From Bacillus sp. FJAT-27445 (GTDB taxonomy: Bacteria > Bacillota > Bacilli > Bacillales > Cytobacillaceae), in NCBI RefSeq assembly GCF_001510665.1, contig NZ_LMTI01000001.1, positions 290,024 to 354,023 on the forward strand: a DNA stretch of 64,000 nucleotides, written 5' to 3'. A program made the position numbers and the translations under genes. Shown here piece by piece: positions 26,087-34,464 of this stretch. Position 1 is the stretch's first letter. Every line of letters begins with the position of its first letter. Under the pieces are notes generated by a model. That model had not been told where the DNA came from. It did not search any database and was given only the letters and a program-made list of their open reading frames with translations.

Positions 26087-27010
26087 ATGTGTAGTGTGGT
26101 GAAAACAACCGGGCTTACGAAAAAGCGAAAAGGAAAAGAACTGGTTACCAATATAAATCTTCAGATTCATAAAGGAGAAATTTACGGTTTACTTGGTCAA
26201 AATGGCGCTGGTAAAACAACGATTATGAAAATGCTCACTGGAATATTGAAGCCAACAAGTGGAGAGATCGAAATATTTGGGCAGAAGCTTACCGAAAGCT
26301 CGAAGTTTATGTTAAAGAGAGTCGGAAGTATTATTGAATATCCCATCTTTTTTGAGCACTTAACTGCGATAGAAAATTTGAAGCTCCATTGCGAATATTT
26401 GGGATACTATGATGAAAAAGGAATAAAACAAGCGCTGGATATGGTTCAATTAAGAGGGATTGAGGATAAATGTGTAAAGGAATTTTCCCTAGGAATGAAG
26501 CAGCGACTTGGGATAGCGAGAGCTATTATTACCAAGCCTGAACTGATTATTTTAGATGAACCTACAAATGGTCTCGATCCGATCGGGATAAAAGATACCA
26601 GGGATTTAATCTTACTGCTTAACAAGGAATACGGAATAACCTTTATCCTATCCAGTCATATTTTAGGAGAAATGGAACAGGTTGTGGACAGGATTGGCGT
26701 AATAGATAATGGAAGGTTGTTAAATGAAGTGACATTGGAAGAAATTCAAAAACAACGATCAGATTATATCGAGCTGTTGACAACAGATGTTCAAAAAACA
26801 CTCTTTTTACTTGAAAACGAACTCCATATTTCGAATATGAAATTGATTCATGGGAATAGGATTCGGGTATATGATCTGACTCATTCCCAAAGCGTTATTT
26901 CCAAATTGTTGATTCTCCATGATATTGGCATTGAAGAAATTCAAAAACATACTAGCTCCCTGGAAGACTATTTCTATGAGCAAATTAATGGAGGTGAAAA
27001 AAATGTTTAA
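26087..27010 (+). CDS. BcrA-like antimicrobial-peptide ABC transporter, ATP-binding subunit
   Basis: ABC ATPase of 307 aa, the length and layout of BcrA/lantibiotic-protection ATPases. Walker A is GLLGQNGAGKTT, the Q-loop is near SIIEYPIFFEHLTA, the signature is FSLGMKQRLG, Walker B is LIILDEPTNGLDP and the switch His is in SSHIL. The C-terminal 90 residues form the usual BcrA-type extension. It overlaps the permease gene by 8 bp. With the upstream two-component pair it forms a detoxification or immunity module, probably against bacitracin-like or lantibiotic compounds. Confidence 0.88.
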   Translation: MCSVVKTTGLTKKRKGKELVTNINLQIHKGEIYGLLGQNGAGKTTIMKMLTGILKPTSGEIEIFGQKLTESSKFMLKRVGSIIEYPIFFEHLTAIENLKLHCEYLGYYDEKGIKQALDMVQLRGIEDKCVKEFSLGMKQRLGIARAIITKPELIILDEPTNGLDPIGIKDTRDLILLLNKEYGITFILSSHILGEMEQVVDRIGVIDNGRLLNEVTLEEIQKQRSDYIELLTTDVQKTLFLLENELHISNMKLIHGNRIRVYDLTHSQSVISKLLILHDIGIEEIQKHTSSLEDYFYEQINGGEKNV

Positions 27011-27683
27011 ATTAATGCGATTAGAATGGAAAAAATTAAAGCAGCTTTCTGTTATTAGTGAAGTCATCATTTACTGGCTTATTCTTATGTTTATGCCTTT
27101 GTTTTTAATAAAAATAGCGATGCCAGTTTTGGGGCAAAACTATGCTGCGGCCATTGAACATCTTAATTTGAATATACAAATGGGTTTCATCTTGTTTGGG
27201 GGATCCCTTATCAGTCAGGTTTTCATTGATGAATATAAAAATAAAACGATTTCACTTGCGTTTGGATACCCCATTAGCAGAAAAAAGTTGTCTATGGCAA
27301 AAGTGCTGTTTATCTCACTTTTTGTCTTTCTTGCTGCGATGATTTCCTTTATCTTAACAGGTCTGACAACCTATTTACTTGATCAGGTTTTTCCTTTTAT
27401 TAACGGACAGCCAACTAACTCAGATATGATCACCTTTTTAAGTAGTATGATTTCCGGTTCGCTTATAATTACCTTGATTAGTTTCATACCACTCTTTCTC
27501 TTTGGGATTTTGAAAAGAGGAACAATATCGACCGTTATATGCTCAATACTAATAATGAATTTACCGAAACTCTCATATTTCATTAATTTTGATCAGGAGT
27601 TCATTCTTGCAGTCATGTGCATACTCGGAGCACTTAGCATATATCTTTCCATTAAAACTGCGGAGAGTGTAGGGGAGATTTAG
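27003..27683 (+). CDS. ABC-2 type permease partner of the BcrA-like ATPase
   Basis: Membrane protein of 226 aa with six hydrophobic segments, starting FKLMRLEWKKLK, the typical N-terminus of lantibiotic-immunity/ABC-2 permeases. It also has DEYKNKTISLAFGYPISRKK after the second segment, the usual coupling-helix region. GGAGGTGAAAAAA precedes ATG 27003, which overlaps the end of the ATPase gene. The frame is open further upstream inside the ATPase gene but without a ribosome site. Confidence 0.85.
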   Translation: MFKLMRLEWKKLKQLSVISEVIIYWLILMFMPLFLIKIAMPVLGQNYAAAIEHLNLNIQMGFILFGGSLISQVFIDEYKNKTISLAFGYPISRKKLSMAKVLFISLFVFLAAMISFILTGLTTYLLDQVFPFINGQPTNSDMITFLSSMISGSLIITLISFIPLFLFGILKRGTISTVICSILIMNLPKLSYFINFDQEFILAVMCILGALSIYLSIKTAESVGEI

Positions 27684-27784
27684 TTTTGAATGCATAGGGA
27701 GGTTTACATGTTAAGTAAAAAGAATTGAATAAAGTGGCTAAAATAGCAATAGAGGTTAACCCCCAACGAAATTAAGGGAGCATA

Positions 27785-28185
27785 AAAGCTTTGTTCGTTT
27801 TTGGATTGCATCCACAACATCAAACTTTGGCACATATATTACGACTATTGCTCTGCAAGTATTAGTGGTGGTTAATATGGGAGGAAGTGCTGTTGATGTT
27901 GACTGGGTTTCAGCATCTAGATGGCTTCCGTATGTACTGTTGGGATTAATAGCGGGGGTTTTGGTTGATAGTTTTCACAGAAAGACTGTACTGGTGATAA
28001 CAGATATGGGGAGTGGCATTATATTTGCTATTATTTGCTTTTTGGCTGTCGCAGAAGTACTAAGTATTGGCTGGGTAATGGTCCTGCTCGTGCTCCTTGG
28101 CGCCATGTCCATTTTTAATGATGTTGCCCACCGATCCTTTGTGCCACAATTAGTCCCTCGTCTGGTATTTTACAATCATAAATAG
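27785..28185 (+). pseudogene. Truncated MFS transporter (EntS/Tet-like)
   Basis: The frame begins without a start (SFVRFWIASTTSNFGTYITT) and covers the first four membrane segments of an enterobactin-exporter-like MFS protein, including VLVDSFHRKTVLVITDM (motif A region) and FNDVAHRSFVPQLVP. It then stops at NHK. More than half of the usual 400 aa is missing, and the true N-terminus (GGGAGG-ttt-ATG at 27707) is out of frame. A decayed gene. Confidence 0.75.
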
Positions 28186-28335
28186 CCTTCTTACTCAGGA
28201 AGAAATTGATGAAGAATACGGGTTACCAGATGTGGATGTATTAATACGTATTTTAACTAATTAGTATTTCTGATAGGTAGTTATCGATTTATTTGAATCT
28301 GACAACATAAATGAAGGCGGACTGTTAGAAGGTAA

Positions 28336-29427
28336 ATTTTACTAGTCCTCAGCAACTGGCATTAGACTATATTACGGATTATGCCAGGAAAGAAAAGAAC
28401 GAAGCCGACGAGACAATAAACCATGTTTTAAAAATGTCGAATATCCCATTTGAAACTTTCGAAAAGGCGGTTGCATTTTGAAAGCTAATGCAAGAATTGG
28501 GCTCCACTTTCATCCTGACCGGCCTGATTCAACTATGAAAAGCGTTGCCGAAGGGCTATGAGAGCAGGGAAAATATAAGAGCCAGTTTGAAACACTGATA
28601 TCAAATGGAAGTGTCTCTGCTCATCCTGGTGGCGCGCGAGACCTTTGGGAGAATAGGATATTTGGGGGAGCGTATCAAACGGAGGGTTCTATAAATGAGC
28701 ATCGTCCAAAATACGGTGCACTGAATGTAATGTTACAACCTGACGGACCAGCTCCACGCTTTGGCTCCTGTTACTTTCTTTTAAAACCCGAAGTTTCTTA
28801 TCGTTCTACGTTTACCTATCTTGATTCGCATCAAGATCCAAAGGAAAAAGGTACTTATGAAGAATTCAGCCTCATTTTGGCAGCCATGTTGGAAGATGCA
28901 TTTACTAGTGAACACACAATTGGCGAAAGGGACATGCCGCCAGTCAAATTAGTGAATTTTTTCATCGAAAATCTTCCGAAACCGTTAAAGGACCCCGCTA
29001 CAAAAGAACAAAAACGAAACCTTAATCACTACATCGAAGCCCAGGTTCAGGGTGAAGTTTCACTAAAAGAAGATGTAGAGGTTCTTGTCGCAGATCCTTC
29101 CTTTAAAGGTACGGAAATAGGAGAAACTTTAGAAAAACTATGCCAAACATATTCGATTAAATTATATTGGCATAGGGGCTTTTCTCTAAAGGAAGAAGAA
29201 GTTCCTTCTGACTTTAGAGGACCGTCAATGCCTTCCATGGCAAAACTGATTGCACAAAATAATTGTATTAATGCACGTGTAATTGGTTTAGCCTTAATGG
29301 ACTTGCACAGAAATCCTGACAATTGGCTCGAGCGAGGGTCTTCAAGGATGTTCTTCAGGAGTTAAAACTTTTGTGGCATGTTTTAGTCCGATATGGAAAG
29401 CCGCTCATGCAAAGTCATGCGACCTGA
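28336..29427 (+). pseudogene. DUF3626 protein pseudogene
   Basis: Fragments in successive frames cover a DUF3626 protein: SPQQLALDYITDYARKEKNE; then after a frameshift near 28478 ARIGLHFHPDRPD, then an in-frame TGA at 28559-28561 (EGL*EQGKYKSQF), then a long intact stretch (SVSAHPGGARDLWENRIFGG onward). A second frameshift near 29335 leads to the tail KDVLQELKLLWHVLVRYGKP. At least two frameshifts and one stop make it non-functional. Confidence 0.75.
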
Positions 29428-29620
29428 GTCAAAAGCAAATCCACCTTCGTTGGCTACTTGGCCATAGGAGGGTACTATCTTTTCGCCTTTTAACCAGATT
29501 AATAGCTTTTATTAGTTTTAGAATTTTAAAATGGTATACTAAATTAAAGCGTAACTTGCTCTTCTTATATAAATTAGGCCTTTAGCTTAAATGTACATAC
29601 ATAAAGATTCTAGAAAAGAA

Positions 29621-29712
29621 ACGCGGGCATGGTACCGGAGACCGTGTGAGTCCGGAAAACGATACTAGACGTGTCCCAAGCCTTCAAAATTTCATTTTGG
29701 GGGTTTTTATTA
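29621..29712 (+). ncRNA. Structured leader with terminator upstream of cydDC
   Basis: GGG-CATG (29625-29631) pairs with CGTG-T-CCC (29670-29677, one bulge) to enclose a hairpin CCGGA/TCCGG (29635-29639 with 29651-29655) and an unpaired AAAACGATACTAGA strand. A terminator stem CCTTCAAAAT/ATTTTGGGGG (29681-29707 region) with TTTTT follows, about 50 bp before the cydD start. The arrangement resembles a small aptamer plus terminator, but it fits no riboswitch class I know. It may simply be a terminator of the decayed upstream gene. Confidence 0.4.
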
Positions 29713-29760
29713 TGGCCGTAAAACTTTTAATATTGATTACTTCACATGAGGAGGCATGGA

Positions 29761-31497
29761 ATGAAAAACGATAAAGCTTTAGTTTCGGCACACAAAAAAA
29801 GTTTCATAAGCCTCTTTTTATTGTCTTTGCTAACAGGTGCCATGATTATAGGGCAGGCATATTTGCTTGTCGCGATTATTGATGGTGTGTTTTTAAAAGG
29901 ACAGACATTTCTTGAAATCTTTCCAATGTTGGGGGGATTATTGTTCATTTTATTAGGGAGGGTCTTATTTAGCTATTTAAGTCGGCGTGTAGGAATTCGC
30001 ATGGGTTCCAAGGTGAAAAGTGGTTATCGCAAATCTCTTTTAAACAATTACATCCGAAACCCCATTCTATCCTCATTTCGCGGTCAATCAGGAAAAAAGG
30101 TAAGCATGATCATGGATGCTGTTGATGAAGTGGACAGCTACTTTAGCCAGTACCTGCCACAGGTAGTCCAGTCATCAATCATCCCGCTCTTCATCCTTAT
30201 CGTGATTATTACACAACATGCAAATACAGGATTCATCATGCTGATTACCACACCTTTTATTCCAATTTTCATGATCCTTATCGGAATCCAAACGAAAAAG
30301 AAATCCGAAGAACAGCTTGAAAAGCTCGGTGAATTTTCCGGTAAATTCCTCGATACATTACAAGGCCTTGTGACACTTAAATTGTTTGGACGTGCTAGGC
30401 AGCAAAAAGACGTAATTAAAGAAAGCAGCTTGAATTTCAGGGAAGCCACAATGGAAATATTAAAGGTGGCTTTCACGAATTCTTTTATGCTGGAACTGAT
30501 TACGATGCTGAGTATTGGTCTAATTGCCCTTGAAGTTGCGCTGCAGATGATTGTGTTTGATGGAATTACGTTCTTTGCAGCTTTCTTTGTTTTACTCCTT
30601 GCACCTGAATTTTACGGATCTCTAAAAGAACTTGGCACTGCTTTCCACAATGGCCGGAGCAGTATGGGGGCGTTGGAAAAGATAAAAGGGGAATTACAAG
30701 AAACAGGACAGACGCCCGTCAGTTGGGGAGATTTACCTTTGGAGAAGGGCGAGACACCACCCGAAATTCTATTAAAAGGATTACACTTTAGTTATAGCGA
30801 GGGAGAATTTGCATTGAATAATATAAATGCAGAGTTTCCGCCATATAGCCGAATAGCCATTGTCGGCCCAACAGGCTCCGGAAAAACGACCTTGCTGCAT
30901 GTTATTGCCGGCCTTATTCCTCCCTCCTCGGGAAAGATAATCGTGAATGGCAACCCTCTGACAAACTATAAGGAAGGGCAATGGTTTAATGAACTGTCCT
31001 ATATTTCGCAGCACCCTTATATATTTTCAGGCACGATTGCGGAAAATATTTCGATTGGCGGGCATGCCGGGGCCACTCATAGCGAAATTAGACAGGCGGC
31101 TGAACAGGCAGGGATTGCTAGTTTAGTAGAATCACTCGAAGATGGATATGATACCCACGTCGGAGAAGCAGGGAGGGGGCTGTCGGGCGGTGAGAAACAA
31201 AGGCTTGCACTTGCAAGAGCTTTTCTGAAAAAGCCTTCCGTCATTCTTTTTGACGAGCCGACAACTGGACTTGACTTGCATACGGAACGTATTTTACAGG
31301 CATCCATTGAAAAACTGTCGCAGCATGCAACCGTGATCACCGTTGCACATCGTCTCCATACGATTAAAAATGCGGATTTGATTCTATTTTTGGAAAATGG
31401 AAGAGTTGTTGGGGCAGGAACGCATGAACATTTAATCAATGAAGTTCCTGCATATCGCGAAATGGTTGCCATTCAGCAGGGAGGGATGGCTCAATGA
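29761..31497 (+). CDS. cydD: Thiol reductant ABC exporter subunit CydD
   Basis: ABC half-transporter of 578 aa: six membrane segments (residues 1-310) and a C-terminal ATPase with Walker A GPTGSGKTT, Q-loop YISQHPYIF, signature GLSGGEKQRLALARAF, Walker B VILFDEPTTG and His in VAHRL. With CydC it exports glutathione/cysteine-type reductants (or handles haem) needed for cytochrome bd assembly. AGGAGG at 29749-29754 sets ATG 29761; an ATG five codons upstream overlaps that site. The stop overlaps the next start (ATGA). No cydAB is present here, unlike the B. subtilis cydABCD operon. Confidence 0.92.
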   Translation: MKNDKALVSAHKKSFISLFLLSLLTGAMIIGQAYLLVAIIDGVFLKGQTFLEIFPMLGGLLFILLGRVLFSYLSRRVGIRMGSKVKSGYRKSLLNNYIRNPILSSFRGQSGKKVSMIMDAVDEVDSYFSQYLPQVVQSSIIPLFILIVIITQHANTGFIMLITTPFIPIFMILIGIQTKKKSEEQLEKLGEFSGKFLDTLQGLVTLKLFGRARQQKDVIKESSLNFREATMEILKVAFTNSFMLELITMLSIGLIALEVALQMIVFDGITFFAAFFVLLLAPEFYGSLKELGTAFHNGRSSMGALEKIKGELQETGQTPVSWGDLPLEKGETPPEILLKGLHFSYSEGEFALNNINAEFPPYSRIAIVGPTGSGKTTLLHVIAGLIPPSSGKIIVNGNPLTNYKEGQWFNELSYISQHPYIFSGTIAENISIGGHAGATHSEIRQAAEQAGIASLVESLEDGYDTHVGEAGRGLSGGEKQRLALARAFLKKPSVILFDEPTTGLDLHTERILQASIEKLSQHATVITVAHRLHTIKNADLILFLENGRVVGAGTHEHLINEVPAYREMVAIQQGGMAQ

Positions 31498-33212
31498 AGC
31501 ATTTAGCAATTGTCACAAAATTAATGCTGAAGGAAAAGAGGGATATCCTCTATTCAATTATTGCCGGCTTTATTGCCGGGATTGCGGCTGTTGGCCTTTT
31601 TGCAGCGAGCGGCTATCTTATCTCAAAAGCCGCACTGGAACCGCCATTGTTTGCATTAATCCTATTGACATCTACGGTGAAGCTGCTTGGATTTATTAGG
31701 GCATTGACACGATATGCAGAACGCTACTTTTCTCATCGTGCTACATTCACTATTTTAAGTAACGTGAGGGTAGCTTTTTTTGAAAAACTGGAACCTTTGG
31801 CACCTGGTATTTTTGAAAAATACCGCAGTGGTGACTTGCTTTCTCGCATTGTCGGTGATGTTGAAACACTGCAGAATTACTTTTTACGGGTTTTCTATCC
31901 GCCAATTGTTTTGATGATGGTTTTTCTGAGTACTATTTTATTCACAATGTACTTTTCAATCTATACAACCGTTATTCTACTAATCGGATTAATTTTGACA
32001 ACCTTTGTTGTCCCAGCACTGTTTGCGGTGAAACTTCGGAAAATCACCAGCCGGGTAAGAGAAGAAAGAGGAGAGCTGTCAACCGAAGCGACCGAACTTT
32101 TACACGGTTTTCGTGATTTGAAAATTTACCAAAAGCTGCAGAAACAAGAGGACCAAATCAATGAAACCTCGAGAAGATATATTCAAGAGCAGGAAACCGA
32201 GGAAATCAATATCGCCTTCAGTAAATCCACCAATACGTTTATTTCGCTGTTCATTGCATGGGCTGTTTTAGGAATCGGAGCTTACTTTGTTTCTACCGGC
32301 CAAATGGATGGAATCTTTCTCGCGATGCTTGTCATGATTACCCTTACTGTTTTTGAGGATGCAGCTGCAATGGCTGTGTTCCCAATCTATTTGAATGATA
32401 GCAGCCGGGCGGCAGAGCGTTTAGCATCTGTCATTAGCGAGGAAGAAACTGCCGAAAAGGAGCTGGACAACGAGGGTGAGCTTCCTTATAATACGGCTTT
32501 TTCCATCGAGATGGAACTTGTCACGTATACCTTCCCAAATGAATGGAGAAAAGCTTTGGATGACATTACAATCCAATTGCCAGCGGGTTCGAAAACAGCC
32601 ATTGTTGGTCCAAGCGGTTCTGGAAAATCAACATTGCTTTATCTTCTTATGAAAATGGTTCCTGTTAATCAAGGCGATATTCGCATTAATGATCAATCAA
32701 TTTCAGATATCAGCCAGGAAAACCTTTGGAGTGAAGCCAATGTTGTTTTGCAGGAAAACCACTTTTTCTATGGAACGATTCGTAGCAATTTGCAGTTAGC
32801 GGGGGATGATTTGACTGATGCCGAAATGGAAGCTGCTCTAATGAAAGTAAAGCTTGACCATTTTTCGTTGGAATATCCGGTATTTGAAAAAGGAGAAAAT
32901 CTTTCCGGAGGTGAAAAACAAAGACTGGCTATCGCTCGCGCCTTGCTGAAAGGAAAGCGCAACTGGTTTTTAGATGAGCCCACATCATCCATCGATGCAT
33001 TAACCGAGCAGTTCATCTACAAACACCTTTTCGACCAAGCAAAGGATGATACCTTGATTCTCGTCAGCCACCGCCTCAATGGAATAGAGAAAATGGATCA
33101 AATCATTGTCATGGAGCAGGGTAAAATTATCGAGTCCGGAACATTTGCAGATCTCATGCAGAAAAAAGGGTATTTTTATGAAATGAAAGAAATTGAAAAG
33201 AATTTGCTTTAA
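31494..33212 (+). CDS. cydC: Thiol reductant ABC exporter subunit CydC
   Basis: Partner half-transporter of 572 aa. The membrane domain (about 1-310) has TRYAERYFSHRATF and ELLHGFRDLKIYQ, characteristic of CydC. The ATPase has Walker A GPSGSGKST, Q-loop VVLQENHFFYG, signature LSGGEKQRLAIARAL, Walker B NWFLDEPTSS and the switch SHRL. In Walker B, aspartate is preceded by WFL rather than the common VLL. It is translationally coupled to cydD by the ATGA overlap. selC fragment 3 follows 31 bp later. Confidence 0.92.
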   Translation: MKHLAIVTKLMLKEKRDILYSIIAGFIAGIAAVGLFAASGYLISKAALEPPLFALILLTSTVKLLGFIRALTRYAERYFSHRATFTILSNVRVAFFEKLEPLAPGIFEKYRSGDLLSRIVGDVETLQNYFLRVFYPPIVLMMVFLSTILFTMYFSIYTTVILLIGLILTTFVVPALFAVKLRKITSRVREERGELSTEATELLHGFRDLKIYQKLQKQEDQINETSRRYIQEQETEEINIAFSKSTNTFISLFIAWAVLGIGAYFVSTGQMDGIFLAMLVMITLTVFEDAAAMAVFPIYLNDSSRAAERLASVISEEETAEKELDNEGELPYNTAFSIEMELVTYTFPNEWRKALDDITIQLPAGSKTAIVGPSGSGKSTLLYLLMKMVPVNQGDIRINDQSISDISQENLWSEANVVLQENHFFYGTIRSNLQLAGDDLTDAEMEAALMKVKLDHFSLEYPVFEKGENLSGGEKQRLAIARALLKGKRNWFLDEPTSSIDALTEQFIYKHLFDQAKDDTLILVSHRLNGIEKMDQIIVMEQGKIIESGTFADLMQKKGYFYEMKEIEKNLL

Positions 33213-33243
33213 ATAGAAGATATTCCATTGGGCATGGAGCAAA

Positions 33244-33307
33244 CTTCAAAACCGCTTGTGACCTACATGCTAGGTCAGGTGGGGGGCACTTCCCATGCAG
33301 TCCGTCA
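33244..33307 (+). pseudogene. Degenerate 3' fragment of tRNA-Sec, 64 nt (fragment 3)
   Basis: It starts at the same anticodon-loop position as fragment 2 (CTTCAAAACCGCTTGTGACCT identical to selC) and ends 64 nt later at TCA. The variable arm has compensatory-looking changes (CTACATGCTAG), and the T arm is destroyed (GGGGGGCACTT). The six bases before it (AGCAAA) are the same as before fragment 2, showing that the join, not only the tRNA part, was copied. Confidence 0.88.
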
Positions 33308-33321
33308 AACTTTACAAGATT

Positions 33322-33357
33322 AACCGCACGATGAGTTTTACTCGTGCGGTTTTTTCT
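33322..33357 (+). terminator. Terminator linked to selC fragment 3
   Basis: AACCGCACGA (33322-33331) pairs with TCGTGCGGTT (33342-33351), followed by TTTTCT. The outer five base pairs match the terminators at fragments 1 and 2. Confidence 0.9.
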
Positions 33358-33439
33358 ATATATTCATAAGATTGTTGGAGAACGATTTTAACAAGGTTCC
33401 CTCTGTGATGCTTTTATTAATAAGGCTATGTTAAATGTC

Positions 33440-33560
33440 AATTTTAATTTATAGCACTAGGATTGGAGTTGTGGGTACTCTACTGCTACATGCTCACCAA
33501 ACGCCCCACGGAAATTGAGCATCCTCGTGATGGATAAAAGATGCCTGTCCCTGATGTTCA
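33440..33560 (+). repeat. Degenerate short GC-rich repeat, copy E
   Basis: TTTTAATTTATAGCACTAGGA, then GATTGGAGTTGTGGGTACTC and CTCACCAAACGCCCCACGGAA. It parallels 16696-16795 and 22860-22990 and follows the fragment-3 terminator by about 90 bp. Confidence 0.5.
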
Positions 33561-33631
33561 TTCCAAGCAACTTCCCTTTGTTAAGCGAAAAATCTAAAGT
33601 CTAATTTAACTAAGCCATTTAAAAAGGTGAT

Positions 33632-33765
33632 GGTTACGGGTTTGCAAGTAGGATCAGGATTGATTACGGCCAAAGGATTTTACCACTTACGCCATGTTTT
33701 TTACCAGCGATTGCCGCAAGACTTACCACTCGTTGCCAATTGAGTTTACCAATGGGGATAACGTT
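33632..33765 (-). mobile_element. IS21-like element end, left copy (inverted)
   Basis: Read on the minus strand, this stretch has four TGGTA motifs at 21-23 bp spacing, with GCTGGTAAAAAACATGGC, then GTAAGTGGTAAAATCC, then GCCGTAATCAATCCTGA. It aligns with 37115-37215 in the opposite orientation. Multiple subterminal repeats of this kind are known at IS21-family ends, where the IstA transposase binds. No istA or istB gene remains. Confidence 0.5.
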
Positions 33766-33779
33766 AAGAATTTTGAAGG

Positions 33780-33827
33780 ATAAAAAAGCCTAACACCACC
33801 GTATCTTAAATGAGGAATTAGGCTTAT
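33780..33827 (-). terminator. Minus-strand terminator
   Basis: AAGCCTAA (33786-33793) pairs with TTAGGCTT (33818-33825), and on the minus strand the stem is followed by TTTTTTA. It would end transcripts coming from the fragment at 33903-34112. Confidence 0.6.
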
Positions 33828-33902
33828 GATCTTCAACAAACGCGCCCGTTTGTAGAACAGAGAGTACCTATTGGTAATTAATACTATCATACATTCCTAT
33901 CC

Positions 33903-34112
33903 TTAATGCTTAAGTAAACTTGGTCTGTACCAACTGATCCAATAGAATAAGCGCTCCTGATTGTCTACTATTACGCTGAGTCGTTCGATGAACAGGTCGT
34001 CATCGACGCCGTTTCCATCAAAGAACTTGAGGAGGCGCCCACACTGACTTGTGATACTAGCAAGTTGTTTATCAAAGACAGGCTCGATGGAGCAAGCTGA
34101 CACAATCTGCAC
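33903..34112 (-). pseudogene. Possible C-terminal remnant of a recombinase-like protein
   Basis: A 69-codon frame reads SACSIEPVFDKQLASITSQC, then KFFDGNGVDDDLFIERLSVI and LFYWISW. DDxLFIERLSVI resembles the (F)DxxLFxxLVExIxV block near the end of large serine recombinases, but the match is short and from memory. There is no start region or catalytic domain. Confidence 0.25.
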
Positions 34113-34212
34113 CGTCAGGATGCGCTGTCAGGTATTGTTTTTTTCAAAAATAGGTTATTCTATAGATAGCTTAGCGATAAGCAAGTTCCTGACACGAAGG
34201 GAGATGTTTTTA

Positions 34213-34245
34213 ATGGCAACTACTTATATGGTGGTTTGGTCTTAA
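34213..34245 (+). CDS. Leader peptide (10 aa) upstream of the RsgA-like gene
   Basis: A good ribosome site (AAGGGAG, 34197-34203) precedes ATG GCA ACT ACT TAT ATG GTG GTT TGG TCT TAA (MATTYMVVWS). It is followed by about 220 nt of RNA with two intrinsic terminators before the GTPase gene. This is the arrangement of ribosome-stalling leaders in erm, tet(M) and ABC-F attenuators. An AT-rich promoter-like region (TTGTTT ... TATTCT near 34134-34160) precedes it. Confidence 0.55.
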   Translation: MATTYMVVWS

Positions 34246-34341
34246 ACTGAATAGTAGGCATACGCGAAAAAAGCGGGAAAACGCCCGTATTATTCGGCAT
34301 GCCTTCCAAAGTAACCTTTCGTGAATATTGCTGTTTGCGAG

Positions 34342-34367
34342 ATACGATATGAAGGTCGTATTTTTTT
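34342..34367 (+). terminator. Attenuator terminator 1
   Basis: ATACGA-TATGAAGG-TCGTAT stem followed by TTTTTT, a textbook intrinsic terminator inside the leader and 98 bp before the GTPase start. Upstream sequence (34253-34300) contains competing stems, AGGCAT/ATGCCT and CGGG/CCCG. Confidence 0.75.
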
Positions 34368-34375
34368 GCGTCCTA

Positions 34376-34425
34376 ATGCCGCGCGACAGCAGCTTCTTTA
34401 GAGGCTGCTTGTCCGTGGCATTTTT
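34376..34425 (+). terminator. Attenuator terminator 2
   Basis: ATGCC (34376-34380) pairs with GGCAT (34417-34421), enclosing GACAGCAGC/GCTGCTTGTC, followed by TTTTTGCG. A second terminator directly after the first and before the gene's ribosome site strongly suggests controlled read-through. Confidence 0.75.
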
Positions 34426-34464
34426 GCGTCCAAAAAACAACATTAAAGGAGCCTAACAAAAACC

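Noticed and set aside
28480-28720. In-frame TGA at 28559 in the DUF3626 frame, in a genome with tRNA-Sec: possible selenocysteine codon
   Set aside because: The TGA replaces what looks like a leucine position (EGL-x-EQGKY), the same gene has two frameshifts, and no SECIS-like hairpin is evident just after it. A pseudogene explains it better.
16560-33307. Selenocysteine tRNA fragments as additional functional tRNA genes
   Set aside because: None has a 5' acceptor strand, D arm or anticodon stem 5' half, so none can fold into tRNA.
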